From positions 186,001 to 250,000 of the forward strand of contig NZ_JAINWL010000001.1 of NCBI RefSeq assembly GCF_021021475.1: DNA of 64,000 nt, in the 5' to 3' direction. The DNA comes from Citromicrobium bathyomarinum (lineage in GTDB: Bacteria > Pseudomonadota > Alphaproteobacteria > Sphingomonadales > Sphingomonadaceae). The first letter of the stretch is position 1, and each line of letters begins with the position of its first letter. The notes under the pieces are model-generated. The model searched no databases. It was not told where the DNA came from and was given only the letters and a program-made list of their open reading frames with translations. The position numbers and the translations under genes are program-made. Below are positions 26,464 to 36,541 of the stretch, piece after piece.

Positions 26464-26931
26464 TTATCGATTCGCCGAAATGGCGTTGGCCCCCTGATCG
26501 GCCAGCTGATCGATCAGGTACCCGTCCGCCGGGCGATCCATCAACATGTACTCTATTTCCGGCAATTCGGTTCTGTCTCCGTCTTGGGACAGAACGATAT
26601 TCAATCTGGAGATCCCGTTGGGAAAAAAGCTCGCGCTCGCCTGAACCCAGTTACCGCCGCCTGCGGCGGGCGCGCTGCCCTCGGCCATAACCGTCTGACG
26701 ACCGAGCGCGGCATCCAGCCGATCCTTCAGCCGGGCGCAGACCTGGTCGCGGGTCATCCGCTGTTCGAACAGCTTGGCCCCCTCGACTGTGCAGTAGAAG
26801 CGGGTATCGCCCGGAAGCTTCGCGGCGGCGCAGCCGGTCGTCATAAGCAAGACCCCCAGAAAAAGCCCGGTCGCAAACAGACGCTGGCGGGCGATCCGTC
26901 TCGGCTGCCTGGATGGCCGCAATGTCCGCAT
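26464..26931 (-). CDS. Putative lipoprotein upstream of the secreted metzincin
   Basis: The 155-residue product has an Arg-rich N-terminus and a lipobox LMTTGC. The mature part has two further cysteines (FYCTVEG and DQVCARL), a helical segment and a beta segment WVQASASFFPNG. The family is unrecognised. It lies between the HlyD gene and the metzincin gene, same strand, 42 bases upstream of the latter, so it may be an accessory or a cell-surface partner of the exported protein. Confidence 0.7.
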   Translation of the reverse strand: MRTLRPSRQPRRIARQRLFATGLFLGVLLMTTGCAAAKLPGDTRFYCTVEGAKLFEQRMTRDQVCARLKDRLDAALGRQTVMAEGSAPAAGGGNWVQASASFFPNGISRLNIVLSQDGDRTELPEIEYMLMDRPADGYLIDQLADQGANAISANR

Positions 26932-26989
26932 AGCTATCCCACTCCCCGGGCCGATATCCGCCAATCAGACGAGCGCTGACGCCTCGGGT

Positions 26990-28429
26990 CTATTCGCGGA
27001 ATGCACGGTCTCTCAGCCGCGTGATCGGGGTAAGGATATAGGACAGAACCGATCGCTTGTCGCCGAGTAAGTTTACGGAGGCAGTCATACCCGCAGTCAA
27101 CGGCTGCTCGCGCCCCGTCTTCTCGCGTAGCTCGTCGAGATCGGCACGCAGCTGCACCGCGTAGAAACTCTCGCCCGTACGCTCGTTGACGGTGGCGTCC
27201 GGAGAGATCGAGATCACCTCTCCGTGGATCGAGCCGTATACCGCTGAATCATAGGCGCTGATGTCGATCGTCGCACGCTGGCCGAGCCGCACGGAGGCAA
27301 TGTCCTGCGGTGCCACGCTCGCCTCGATCGCGAGCTGTTCGCTCGACGCGACGACCTCGACGATTTCCGCACCTGGCGCGACCGCCGCGCCGATCGTGGT
27401 CACCAGCACACGGTTGACCCGTCCGCGCACAGGCGATGTGATGGTCGAGCGTTCGACGCGGGCGACCAGCGCGGGCATCACCTCTTGCCGGCTCGCCAGT
27501 TCCGCCTGCGCGGTGGCGAGTTCGTCGCCCGCCTGTGCGCGCCACGAATTGCGCACCTGGGTCAGCCCGGCGCGCGCTTCGGACACCGCGTCGCGCGCCT
27601 GCGTGACCGCGGCCAGCGCCTGTTCTGCCTCGCTTTGCGCCATCGACGCCTGTGCTTCCGCCTGCTGCCCGGCGAGGCGCGGCTCGATGCCCTTCGCAAC
27701 CAGCCCGGCGATCGTTTCCGCCTCGCTGCGGGCAAGCTGCGCCGCGGTGCGCCGCCCCGCCAGTGCCGCCTCGGCCTGCGTCACCGAGCGCTGCGCCTGG
27801 CCGATCCGTGCGCGCGCCACCGACTCGGCATCGGCCAGCTCTGCCAGCCGCGCGGCATGGAGCGATTGTTCGATCCGGATCTGGGCCGCGGTTTCGGGAT
27901 TATCCGCCACCGGATAGACCGGCCGCCGCCCGGCGATCTCCGCCTCCAGCCGCGCGATCTTGGCGTTGAGCGCGTCCAGCGTTGCCTGCTTGCTTTGCAG
28001 ATCGGACCCCGCTTCGGTCAGGTCGAGCAGGACCATCGGCTGCCCCTTGTCGACCAGGTCGCCGGTTTCGACCAGAATCTCCGAAACGATCCCGCCCTCC
28101 TGGTTGGAGACGACCTGCAACCGGCCCAGCGGGATGACGCGACCGGTGGCCCGCACGGTACGGTCGAGTTCGGTCACCGCAGCCCATGTCACCGCGGCGA
28201 CGGTGAACAGCAGGATCATCACCAGCAGCAGGTTGGCCGCCCCACCCGGCCTGAACCGTTCGATCAGCGTTTCCAGCCCGCTCGGTTCCTGATCTTCAGG
28301 CGGCGCTGCGCCCACCTCGCGCACCTCGGGTCCGGGCGCAAAGGGGGACCGCAGCAGCTGTGCCGGCTCGGCTGCCGCGCGATTCTGGCCTGAGCCGTCT
28401 GCGGGAGGAGGAGTGGTATTCGCGTTCAC
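26990..28429 (-). CDS. HlyD-family type I secretion membrane fusion protein
   Basis: The 479-residue periplasmic adaptor joins the inner-membrane ABC exporter to the outer-membrane channel. One membrane helix (LLLVMILLFTVAAVTWAAV, about residues 65-85) is followed by a biotinyl-lipoyl-like strand (VVSNQEGGIVSEILVETGDLVDKGQPM), a long Ala/Glu/Gln-rich coiled coil, the second lipoyl half (ITSPVRGRVNRVLVTTIGAAVAPGAEIVEVV) and a beta-barrel region. The start is a GTG overlapping the ABC gene stop (GTGA). Proteins of this shape are typical of LapC/PrtE-like exporters. Confidence 0.93.
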   Translation of the reverse strand: MNANTTPPPADGSGQNRAAAEPAQLLRSPFAPGPEVREVGAAPPEDQEPSGLETLIERFRPGGAANLLLVMILLFTVAAVTWAAVTELDRTVRATGRVIPLGRLQVVSNQEGGIVSEILVETGDLVDKGQPMVLLDLTEAGSDLQSKQATLDALNAKIARLEAEIAGRRPVYPVADNPETAAQIRIEQSLHAARLAELADAESVARARIGQAQRSVTQAEAALAGRRTAAQLARSEAETIAGLVAKGIEPRLAGQQAEAQASMAQSEAEQALAAVTQARDAVSEARAGLTQVRNSWRAQAGDELATAQAELASRQEVMPALVARVERSTITSPVRGRVNRVLVTTIGAAVAPGAEIVEVVASSEQLAIEASVAPQDIASVRLGQRATIDISAYDSAVYGSIHGEVISISPDATVNERTGESFYAVQLRADLDELREKTGREQPLTAGMTASVNLLGDKRSVLSYILTPITRLRDRAFRE

Positions 28430-30165
28430 GATGCGGATACCGTAGCCGACTTGGGCCGTTGCAGTTCTTTCAGGACAGCATCGCGCGGACCATCGACCGC
28501 GACCCGCCCGTTCTCGATCACCGCGACCCTGTTCACCAGCCGCAGCAGTGCGGGTCGGTGGGTGATGAGGATGAAGGTACGCCCTTTGATTTCCTGCTCC
28601 AGCCGGACGATCATCTCGTATTCGGTGGCATTGTCCATCGCGCTGGTCGGCTCGTCGAACACCAGCACCGGCGGCTTGCCCGCCAGCGCGCGGGCGATCG
28701 CGATCGACTGGCGCTGCCCGCCCGACAAGCTGTCGCCGCGATCGGCCAGCCGCAGATCGTAGCCATTCGCCATCCGGCCGAGGAAGTCGTGCGCGCCCGA
28801 TACCTTGCACGCGCGCAGCACCTCTTCCATGTCGACCTCGGGCCGGCCCAGCGCGATATTCTCGCGCACGGTGCCGGTCAGCAGCGATGGGTCCTGCAGC
28901 ACCACGCCGACATGGCGGCGCGCGGCCTTGGCATCGTACTGGCGCACGTCAGTGCCATCGACCAGCACGAGGCCTTCCTGCGGATCGTAGAGATTGAGCA
29001 GCAGCTTCGCGATGGTCGACTTGCCCGATCCCACGCGCCCCAGCAGCGCGATGTGGTCGCCCGGCTGGACCGTCAGCGACAGCCCGTCGAGCGTCTTTTC
29101 CGCAGCCCCAGGATAGGTGAAAGTGACATTGCGCAACTCCACCCTGCCATCCAGCCGGGCGGGCTGGAGCGCATCATCCCCGCCCGCCTCCGATTTCTGC
29201 TCCATCATCTCGTCGATCTGGCGATAGGCCAGCCGCGTGGTCGAGATGCGCGAGAGCAGCGAGGCGATCTGCGCCAGCGGCTGCATCGCTCGACCGCCGA
29301 GGATAGAGCACGCGATCAGCGCGCCCATCGTCATCTTGTCGTCCGCGATCTGGAACACGCCCACGATGACCACCCCGGCATAGGAGATGGTGTTGGCCGA
29401 GGCCGCGACGGTCACCGACATGGTCGAGATCAGGCGCTGGCGCGAGGAATAGTCGCCATGCATCTGGAGCGAGCGGAGCCAGCGTTCGGTCAGAAGACCG
29501 CCCGCACCCGCACTCTTGACCATTTCCAGCGAGCCGACCGTCTCGACCAGCACGGTCTGCTTGTCGAGCGCCTGGCCCAGCGAGCGCGCGGCGAGCCGGT
29601 CGAGCGCGGGGCTGGTGATCCAGCCCGCCGCGATCACGATCGGGATCAGCACCAGCGGCACGAACACCACCACCCCGCCGATCATCGCGATGATCACCAG
29701 CGTCAGCAGGATGAAAGGGATATCGACCAGCGCGGTCATCGTTGCCGAGGCGAAGAAATCGCGCAGCGTTTCCAGCTCACGCATCACCCCGGTGATCGCA
29801 CCCGTCGAGCGGCGTTTGCCGTCGAGCCGCATGGTCAGCAGCTTGTCGAACACCTGCGCCCCGACTTTGGCATCGATATCGACGCCCGCGAAATCGATGA
29901 AATAGGCGCGCAGCACCCGCAGCACGAAATCGAACACGATCACTATGCCCAGGCCGATCGACAGCGCGAGCAGCGAATTGAACGCGTTGTTGGGCAGCAC
30001 CCGGTCGTAGACCGTCATCGTGTAGAGCGAGGTGACGATCCCGAACAGGTTGATCATCGTCGCCGCCAGGCCGACCTTTATGTAGATCGCCTTGTTGGCC
30101 AGCATGGGCTCCATCAGCCAGCGCGCGAAACGCGGCTTGGGATCGGGGATCGCACTGTCGGTCAT
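28426..30165 (-). CDS. Type I secretion ABC transporter (permease-ATPase)
   Basis: The 579-residue fusion has six membrane helices in the first half and an ATPase in the second. ATPase motifs are Walker A GRVGSGKST, Q-loop VLQDPSLLTGTV, signature LSGGQRQSIAIARAL, Walker B VLVFDEPTSAMD and the switch His in LITHRP. It has no N-terminal C39 peptidase or C39-like domain, which fits RTX-type cargo with an uncleaved C-terminal signal. It overlaps both neighbours (ATGA with the TolC-like gene, GTGA with HlyD), so all three are made from one message. Confidence 0.94.
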   Translation of the reverse strand: MTDSAIPDPKPRFARWLMEPMLANKAIYIKVGLAATMINLFGIVTSLYTMTVYDRVLPNNAFNSLLALSIGLGIVIVFDFVLRVLRAYFIDFAGVDIDAKVGAQVFDKLLTMRLDGKRRSTGAITGVMRELETLRDFFASATMTALVDIPFILLTLVIIAMIGGVVVFVPLVLIPIVIAAGWITSPALDRLAARSLGQALDKQTVLVETVGSLEMVKSAGAGGLLTERWLRSLQMHGDYSSRQRLISTMSVTVAASANTISYAGVVIVGVFQIADDKMTMGALIACSILGGRAMQPLAQIASLLSRISTTRLAYRQIDEMMEQKSEAGGDDALQPARLDGRVELRNVTFTYPGAAEKTLDGLSLTVQPGDHIALLGRVGSGKSTIAKLLLNLYDPQEGLVLVDGTDVRQYDAKAARRHVGVVLQDPSLLTGTVRENIALGRPEVDMEEVLRACKVSGAHDFLGRMANGYDLRLADRGDSLSGGQRQSIAIARALAGKPPVLVFDEPTSAMDNATEYEMIVRLEQEIKGRTFILITHRPALLRLVNRVAVIENGRVAVDGPRDAVLKELQRPKSATVSAS

Positions 30166-31625
30166 GGTGTGTCCGCGATCATCGCGCTGTCGATACCCAG
30201 TGCATCCTGAAGGCTACCGGTCCGGGCGAGAAAAACATAGCGCGCAACATCAAGCTCGGTGACGGTCTGCAGATAGCGCGTGGCGACATCGAAATAGTTC
30301 GACTCGGCGACCAGTACATCAAGCAATGCTGCGCGCGCCACCTGAAACCGCTCGAAAACAGCGCCCTTCGCGCGGCGACTGGACAGATAGCTCATCCGCA
30401 CCGCCGCTTCGGCCTTTTCCAGCGCGGCCACGTCGGTCGCGGCAATTCGCGCATTGCGCAGCGCTTCGTCGCGCAGCCGGTCGAGCCGCGCCTGCGCCCC
30501 GGCCTGCCGTGCCTCGGCCTGGTCGGCGCGCTGCTTCTCACCACCGAACAGCCGGAAATTGAGGTTGACGGTGGCGCGAATGTCGTAGTCCCGCGTGCTC
30601 TCGATAATGTCGTAGCGCCCTGCATCGACCGACAGCGTCACCTTGGGCAGAATGTCGGCCCGGGCCGCCTTCGCCTCCCGCTCGGCAGCGCGCAGGCCCG
30701 CGCTGGCGGCGCGGACCTGGGGCAATGTGTCGAGCAGCGCGGCAGTCTGCCCACCCTCTGCGGTGACCGATCCGGCGAGCACGAAGGGCACCGGGGGGCG
30801 CCCCAGCCCAGGCGGCGCAGGGGTGCCGACCAGCTCGAAATAGGCGGCTTCGGCGGCGGCCAGCCCGCGCTCGAAATCGGCCTGCTGCGCCTCGGCCTGC
30901 GCGATGTAGCCATCGACCTGCGCCAGATCGACTTCGGAGGACACGCCTTCGCCGACCCGCTCGACCATCTTGGCGCGCAGGTCGTACAGGCTCGCGATGA
31001 AAGCGCTGCCCAGCTGCACCAGCGTGCGCCGGCCATGGACGTCGCTCTGGACGGAAACCGCGCGCAGGGCGGTCTGGTTGGCAGTGTCGTCGATCTGCGC
31101 GATGGCGACCTCGATGCGCGCATTGGCCGCCTCGATCCGCTGCACCGTCGCGCCGAAATCGAACAGGAGCTGGCTCGCGCGCAGCGTGGCATCAGTCCGC
31201 TTGGACGGACGCGAACGCTCGAGGAAGTTCTGCGGATCGTTGGAAAAATCGCGCGAGATCACGCGGAAGGAACTGACGCCGAGTTCGAGGGTCGGCGTCT
31301 CCTGCGTGCGCACCTCGTTGCGGCGCGCCTCCGCCTCGTCCCGCGCAGCCCGCGCCTCGCCCAGCGAACCGCTGCGCTCGATCGCGGAAAGCACCGCTGC
31401 GCGCAGTTCCTCAAGGTCCGATGCTTCGCGGGCAAAGGCAAGCACGGGATCGTCGGAATCGTCTGCAGCCGGCCCGACGATCGCGTCCTGCGCCGCTGCG
31501 GGCAGCGGTATGAACGCCACCAGCGCACAAGTCGCCAGCCACATGGCCGCGCCCCGCACCCTGCGGCACGTGCGTGGCGAATTGTCGCCCCGCCCTGCCT
31601 GGCGCCAGCGCACCCCTCGTCTCAT
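30162..31625 (-). CDS. TolC-family outer membrane channel protein
   Basis: This 487-residue protein carries a signal peptide (hydrophobic core LATCALVAFIPLPAAAQ) and two outer-membrane-efflux halves with long Ala/Arg/Glu-rich helices (around residues 90-250 and 300-470). It would form the outer-membrane exit of the secretion system. The ATG at the far end has GGGAGCGG upstream but gives an unusually long basic lead; an ATG at 31544 (MWLATCALV) may be the real start. First gene of the exporter operon. Confidence 0.9.
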   Translation of the reverse strand: MRRGVRWRQAGRGDNSPRTCRRVRGAAMWLATCALVAFIPLPAAAQDAIVGPAADDSDDPVLAFAREASDLEELRAAVLSAIERSGSLGEARAARDEAEARRNEVRTQETPTLELGVSSFRVISRDFSNDPQNFLERSRPSKRTDATLRASQLLFDFGATVQRIEAANARIEVAIAQIDDTANQTALRAVSVQSDVHGRRTLVQLGSAFIASLYDLRAKMVERVGEGVSSEVDLAQVDGYIAQAEAQQADFERGLAAAEAAYFELVGTPAPPGLGRPPVPFVLAGSVTAEGGQTAALLDTLPQVRAASAGLRAAEREAKAARADILPKVTLSVDAGRYDIIESTRDYDIRATVNLNFRLFGGEKQRADQAEARQAGAQARLDRLRDEALRNARIAATDVAALEKAEAAVRMSYLSSRRAKGAVFERFQVARAALLDVLVAESNYFDVATRYLQTVTELDVARYVFLARTGSLQDALGIDSAMIADTP

Positions 31626-31800
31626 TAACCGCTCCCGTCCGATGGAGGCCCTTGTTTCAATGGCATCCGTCGAGTGCGGACGAATACAGCACCCTACAGA
31701 CCGGTAAACCCCCGGTGAGCCTACTTAGGTGAAGTGAGACCACCCCTGTGTGCGTTTGTGCGCACCGGTGAAGACGCACCTGACAGGCTAGCGATGCAGG

Positions 31801-32079
31801 TCAGAGCGCGCGCATCAGTCGCAGGAGCTTGGAAACCGGGCGCGGCACGCCGACCCGCCCGTCGAGCCACAGGCTGATCGTCGAACGGTCGACCCCGATC
31901 GCGGCGGCCAGCGCCGATTGCGTGGTGCATCCCAACGCCTCCATCGTCTCGCGCAGTTCCTCCGGATGCATCGACACGAGCATGGCGTCGCGTCCGCCCG
32001 TTAACTTCGCACCCGCAGCGATTTGTGCACTGCAATCGGGTCGTGTGAACATTTCACGCGGGTTTGGCGCTGCACTCAT
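31801..32079 (-). CDS. Small HTH regulator upstream of the secretion operon
   Basis: The 92-residue protein ends in a helix-turn-helix (SALAAAIGVDRSTISLWLDGRVGVPRP) of the Cro/XRE or YdaS type. The N-terminal half is short and without recognised fold. AAGGGGA lies 8 bases before the ATG. It is on the same strand as the exporter genes, 175 bases upstream of them, and divergent from glnK. The gap to the exporter contains GTGCG/CGCAC repeats (about 31748-31780) that could be an operator, so control of protein export is a reasonable guess. Confidence 0.72.
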   Translation of the reverse strand: MSAAPNPREMFTRPDCSAQIAAGAKLTGGRDAMLVSMHPEELRETMEALGCTTQSALAAAIGVDRSTISLWLDGRVGVPRPVSKLLRLMRAL

Positions 32080-32211
32080 GCTCGATTTCCCCTTTTTTAT
32101 CAGCCTTCTCGGCGCATTTACTCGACCGCTCATGAGCGATTGACGATCCACGCCCTGTTGTGCGATGCACCATAAATGACAAAGGAGTTACGTTTCAAGC
32201 AAGCTTTTTAG

Positions 32212-32592
<381 letters not shown>

Positions 32593-32603
32593 GGGGGCCA
32601 GAC

Positions 32604-33959
32604 ATGATGGATAAGATAAAGTACTTTGCTGCAGCGGGGCTTACCGCGCTCGCTGCCTCTCCCGTCTTCGCGCTCGAAGCACCGGCACCGACCGGACCTG
32701 CGATGGCCGCGGCCGAGGCTGCCACGACCATCGCCAAGGGCGATACCGCTTTCATGATCATCGCCACCGTGCTGGTGATGCTCATGATCGTGCCCGGCCT
32801 TGCGCTGTTCTACGGCGGGCTCGCCCGGACCAAGAACATGGCCTCGGTCCTCACCCAGGTGCTCGGCGTCGCGTGCCTCGCGATGATTATCTGGGTCACC
32901 TACGGTTACTCGATGGCGTTCGGTGACACCGGCAACGCCTTCATCGCCGATTTCGGCAAGGTCTTCCTGAAAGGCGTCACCGCGGATTCCGGCGCGGCGA
33001 CCTTCAGCGACGGCGTCGAGATCCCCGAATACATCTTCATCGCCTTCCAGATGACCTTCGCGGCCATCACCGCCGCGCTGGTCGTGGGCGGCACGATGGA
33101 GCGGGCCAAGTTCTCCACCATGATGGTGTTCACCGCCATCTGGCTGACGATCGTATACTTCCCGATCGCGCACATGGTGTGGGCGACCGGCGGTCTGATC
33201 TTCGAATGGGGCGCGCTCGACTTCGCGGGCGGCACCGTGGTTCACATCAACGCGGGCGTTTCCGCGCTGGTCGGCTGCCTGATCCTCGGCAAGCGTATCG
33301 GTTACCCGAAAGAGCCGATGCCGCCGCACTCGCTGACCATGACGCTGATCGGCACCGGCCTGCTGTGGGTTGGCTGGTTCGGCTTCAACGGCGGTTCCGA
33401 GCTGGAAGCCGATGGGGTCGCCTCGCTCGCAGTGCTCAACACCTTCGTGGCAACCGCTTCGGGCGTGCTCTTCTGGATGCTGGGCGAGAAGGTGACCGGC
33501 CACAAGGGCTCGCTGCTGGGCGGCTGCTCGGGCGCCATTGCAGGTCTGGTCGCGGTCACTCCTGCGGCGGGCAACAGCGGCCCGTTCGGCGCGATCCTGA
33601 TCGGTGCCGCCGCCGCGCTGGTGTGTTTCTGGTTCGTCACCATGATCAAGCCCAAGCTGGGGCTGGACGATACCGCAGACGTGTTCGGCATCCACGGGAT
33701 CGGCGGCATCGTCGGCTCGCTCGGCACCGCCTTCACCATGATGCCCGCGATCGGTGGACCGGGCGATGCGGAATACGACGCAGGTGCCCAGTTCATCATC
33801 CAGGCGATGGGTGTCGGCGTCGCGATCGGCTGGGCCGCTGTCGGCGCCGCGATCGCATGGTTCATCGCCAAACTGGTGACCGGCGGACGCGTCTCCGAAG
33901 AGAAGGAACGCGACGGCCTCGATCTCAGCGAACATGGCGAACGCGCCTATAATTACTGA
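32604..33959 (+). CDS. amtB: Ammonium transporter
   Basis: The 451-residue channel conducts ammonium into the cell. A cleavable signal peptide (to about residue 22, VFALEAP) precedes eleven membrane helices. Family motifs are present: PGLALFYGGLARTKN, AHMVWATGGLIFEWGALDFAGGTVVHINAG with the pore His, GFNGGSELEADG, and DVFGIHGIGGIVGSLGTAF with the second pore His. An SD GAGGGGG precedes the ATG, and a second ATG follows at once. It pairs with glnK. Confidence 0.96.
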   Translation: MMDKIKYFAAAGLTALAASPVFALEAPAPTGPAMAAAEAATTIAKGDTAFMIIATVLVMLMIVPGLALFYGGLARTKNMASVLTQVLGVACLAMIIWVTYGYSMAFGDTGNAFIADFGKVFLKGVTADSGAATFSDGVEIPEYIFIAFQMTFAAITAALVVGGTMERAKFSTMMVFTAIWLTIVYFPIAHMVWATGGLIFEWGALDFAGGTVVHINAGVSALVGCLILGKRIGYPKEPMPPHSLTMTLIGTGLLWVGWFGFNGGSELEADGVASLAVLNTFVATASGVLFWMLGEKVTGHKGSLLGGCSGAIAGLVAVTPAAGNSGPFGAILIGAAAALVCFWFVTMIKPKLGLDDTADVFGIHGIGGIVGSLGTAFTMMPAIGGPGDAEYDAGAQFIIQAMGVGVAIGWAAVGAAIAWFIAKLVTGGRVSEEKERDGLDLSEHGERAYNY

Positions 33960-33972
33960 GTGAGACTTAGGA

Positions 33973-34024
33973 CCGGAGGGGTCCGCGATCCCGGCAAACC
34001 AGATCGGGACGCGGCCCCCACCGG
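33973..34024 (+). terminator. Hairpin between amtB and the TorF porin gene
   Basis: An imperfect inverted repeat joins a GGGG-CCGCG-TCCCG arm to its complement CGGGA-CGCGG-CCCC across a short loop, with CCGG/CCGG extending the stem. No T-run follows. It may partly terminate or protect the glnK-amtB message, lowering expression of the downstream porin or separating it. Confidence 0.5.
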
Positions 34025-34064
34025 ATGAGGGGGGAGAGGGCGATTGTTCAAGGAGAAAAAGAAA

Positions 34065-34799
34065 ATGCGTTTTTCCAGAATTGCCCCGGTGGCGCTGCTC
34101 GCCACCACGATGTTCGCCAGCCCAGCGCTGGCTCAGGACGAAGAGGCCGAAGCTGAGGAAAGCGGTCCGATCGAAATCAGCGCCAACGTCGCGCTGACCA
34201 CCGACTACCGCTTCCGCGGCGTTTCCTTCAGCGGCGAAGACATCGCGATCCAGGGCGGTTTCGACGTCGCTCACGAGAGCGGTTTCTACGTCGGCGCATG
34301 GGCTTCCTCGCTCGAGGATAGCGCGCTGTACGGCAACTCGGAGCTGGACATCTATGCAGGGTGGTCGGGCGATGTCGCCACCGGGCTGAGCATCGATGCC
34401 GGTGTGCTCTACTATATCTATCCCAACGGCAACGACCTTGTCGGCGACAGCGACTACTTCGAACCCTACGCCTCGATCACTGCGGCGCTGGGTCCGGTCG
34501 AAGCAACCGTCGGCGCGGCCTACGCACCCGAACAGGGCAGCGCGCTGACCGACGACAATATCTACGTCTACGGCGATCTGGGCGCGGGCATTCCGGATAC
34601 CCCGATCAGCCTCTCGGCGCATCTGGGCTATTCGGACGGCAGCCTGGACTACGGGTCGGGCGGCTATCTCGACTGGTCGCTGGGGGCGAGCGTGTCTTAC
34701 GACATCCTCACCTTCGGAGTTGCCTATGTCGATACCGACCTGCCCGACATTGCGGGCCAGGATGGGGCCGTGGTGTTCACTCTGGCCGCGGCGTTCTGA
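34065..34799 (+). CDS. TorF family putative outer-membrane porin
   Basis: The 244-residue product has a signal peptide (cleavage at ALAQ-DEE) and an acidic linker, then alternating beta-strands with aromatic ends characteristic of an outer-membrane barrel and ending in TLAAAF with terminal Phe. It matches the family starting with ANVALTTDYRFRGVSFS, commonly found after glnK-amtB in sphingomonads, so a role in ammonium or small solute passage through the outer membrane is likely. AAGGAG precedes the ATG. Confidence 0.87.
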   Translation: MRFSRIAPVALLATTMFASPALAQDEEAEAEESGPIEISANVALTTDYRFRGVSFSGEDIAIQGGFDVAHESGFYVGAWASSLEDSALYGNSELDIYAGWSGDVATGLSIDAGVLYYIYPNGNDLVGDSDYFEPYASITAALGPVEATVGAAYAPEQGSALTDDNIYVYGDLGAGIPDTPISLSAHLGYSDGSLDYGSGGYLDWSLGASVSYDILTFGVAYVDTDLPDIAGQDGAVVFTLAAAF

Positions 34800-34897
34800 T
34801 CGGTTCGATCTGAATACGCAGACCACTTTGCAGGGGGCGTGTGCGGGACCGTGCGCGCCCCCTGTTCTGTGAGACGAGGGCAGCGCGGCCTGCACAT

Positions 34898-36541
34898 TCA
34901 GGGCTGGCCGACCAGCAGCCCCCGCCCGATCACCTGCGCCTGAATTTCCGCAGAGCCTTCGAAGATATTGAGAATCCGCGCATCGCACAGCACCCGGCTG
35001 ATCGGGTATTCCAGGGCATAGCCATTGCCGCCGTGGATCTGCACGCCGTTATCGGCAGCGGCCCACGCGACCCTTGCGGCGAGCAGCTTGGCCTGCCCCG
35101 CCTCGATATCGCAGCGCTTGCCCGCATCCTTGTGGCGCGCGGCGGAATAGGTCAGCTCTCGCGCCATCACCAATTCGGCGACCATCATCGCCAGCTTGTC
35201 CGCCACGCGGGGGAAGACGATCAGAGGCTTGCCAAACTGCCTGCGTTCCAGCGCATAACGCAGCGCGAGATCGAAGGCGTTCCACCCCACCCCGACTGCG
35301 CGCGCGGCAGTCTGGATCCGGGCGCTTTCGAAGGTTCGCATCAGCTGCTTGAAGCCGCGACCCTGCGCACCGCCGAGCAGACCGTCCGCAGCGACCGCGA
35401 ACCCGTCGAACCCCAGCGCATATTCCTTCATCCCGCGATAGCCGAGCACCTCGATCTCGCTGCCCGAGAGCCCTTCGTCGGGAAAAGGATCGTCCTGCGT
35501 GCCGCGCGTCTTGTGTGCGAGCAGCATCGAGAGGCCGCCATAGCCGGGTGTGTCGGGATCGGTCCGGCACAGCACGGTCATCAGATCGGCGCGCGCGGCG
35601 TGGGTGATCCAGGTCTTCGCGCCGGTGATCTGCCAGCTACCGTCATCCTGCATGCGTGCGCGCGTCGCAACCGAAGCCAGGTCTGAGCCAGTATCGGGCT
35701 CCGTGAAGACGGCAGTGGGCAGGATCGATCCATCGGCAAGCCTGGGCAACAGCGCGGCCTTCTGCTCCGGCGTGCCGTTCTCTCCGATCAACTCGCCCGC
35801 GATTTCCGACCGGGTGCCGAGCGAGCCTGCGCATATCCACCCGCGCGACAGCTCTTCGGAGACGAGACACATCGCGGTTTTCCCAAGCCCGAGGCCGCCA
35901 TATTCCTCCGCGATGCACACGCCGAAGACGCCCAGATCGGCCATCTGCTGAACCACCTCGATCGGGATCAGCGCATCCGCGAGGTGCCATTGATGCGCGT
36001 GCGGCGCGATCCTCTCGGCGGTAAAGGTACGGAACTGGTCGCGGATCATGTCGAGCGTTTCGTCGCCGAAAGCCTCATCGGGCAGCGTGCCCTCAGCAAG
36101 CAGCGCAGCCAGCTCGGCGCGAGTTTCAGCTGTGTTGCCGTGGGTCAGGAAATGCATGACCGCCGGTTCGGCGCGCATCGCGTCGGCAGCGGTGCCCGCG
36201 TCCAGATCGACCGGGCGCACGAACTCGCCCTGCCCCATCGGCAGGGCAGACGTCAGCTGGTGCAGATATTCGCCAAAGCCGATCCGCAGCGTCAGTTCCT
36301 CGATCGCACCGAAACGCCCAGCGCGCCGGGCCCGCGCGGCCCAGTCGGCAAGCGCCTCCAATGCAGCGAGCGTGGTTGCAGCCCATGCCAGACCGTGCAC
36401 CCGGCGCTGCTCGCGCTCAACCAGCGATGGGTCGGGCGAGCCTTCCGGCGCGACGATCCCGGCGGTCGCAGCGCGCGCCGCTTCGATATAGCGCTGGCCT
36501 GCCGCACACGCCTCTCGCGAAAGGTCGATAATGTCGCTCAC
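34898..36541 (-). CDS. mcd: (2S)-Methylsuccinyl-CoA dehydrogenase
   Basis: This FAD acyl-CoA dehydrogenase has 547 residues because of an extra N-terminal helical domain of about 150 residues ([16 protein letters not shown], then [24 protein letters not shown]), which is the hallmark of Mcd of the ethylmalonyl-CoA pathway. The C-terminal 390 residues are a normal ACAD with [36 protein letters not shown] and the [12 protein letters not shown] end. It oxidises methylsuccinyl-CoA to mesaconyl-C1-CoA. The start is a GTG that overlaps the stop of mct (GTGA), so the pair is coupled. Confidence 0.9.
   Translation of the reverse strand: MSDIIDLSREACAAGQRYIEAARAATAGIVAPEGSPDPSLVEREQRRVHGLAWAATTLAALEALADWAARARRAGRFGAIEELTLRIGFGEYLHQLTSALPMGQGEFVRPVDLDAGTAADAMRAEPAVMHFLTHGNTAETRAELAALLAEGTLPDEAFGDETLDMIRDQFRTFTAERIAPHAHQWHLADALIPIEVVQQMADLGVFGVCIAEEYGGLGLGKTAMCLVSEELSRGWICAGSLGTRSEIAGELIGENGTPEQKAALLPRLADGSILPTAVFTEPDTGSDLASVATRARMQDDGSWQITGAKTWITHAARADLMTVLCRTDPDTPGYGGLSMLLAHKTRGTQDDPFPDEGLSGSEIEVLGYRGMKEYALGFDGFAVAADGLLGGAQGRGFKQLMRTFESARIQTAARAVGVGWNAFDLALRYALERRQFGKPLIVFPRVADKLAMMVAELVMARELTYSAARHKDAGKRCDIEAGQAKLLAARVAWAAADNGVQIHGGNGYALEYPISRVLCDARILNIFEGSAEIQAQVIGRGLLVGQP

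Noticed and set aside
28430-28810. HlyD frame extended upstream into the ABC gene
   Set aside because: The region encodes the ABC signature and Walker B in the other phase; the GTG at 28429 in a GTGA overlap is the sound start.
32160-32170. GTGC-GAT-GCAC palindrome before glnK as an NtrC site
   Set aside because: The half-sites are short and in the opposite order to the NtrC consensus GCACC-N5-GGTGC; no sigma-54 promoter (GG-N10-GC with the usual flanks) was clear nearby.
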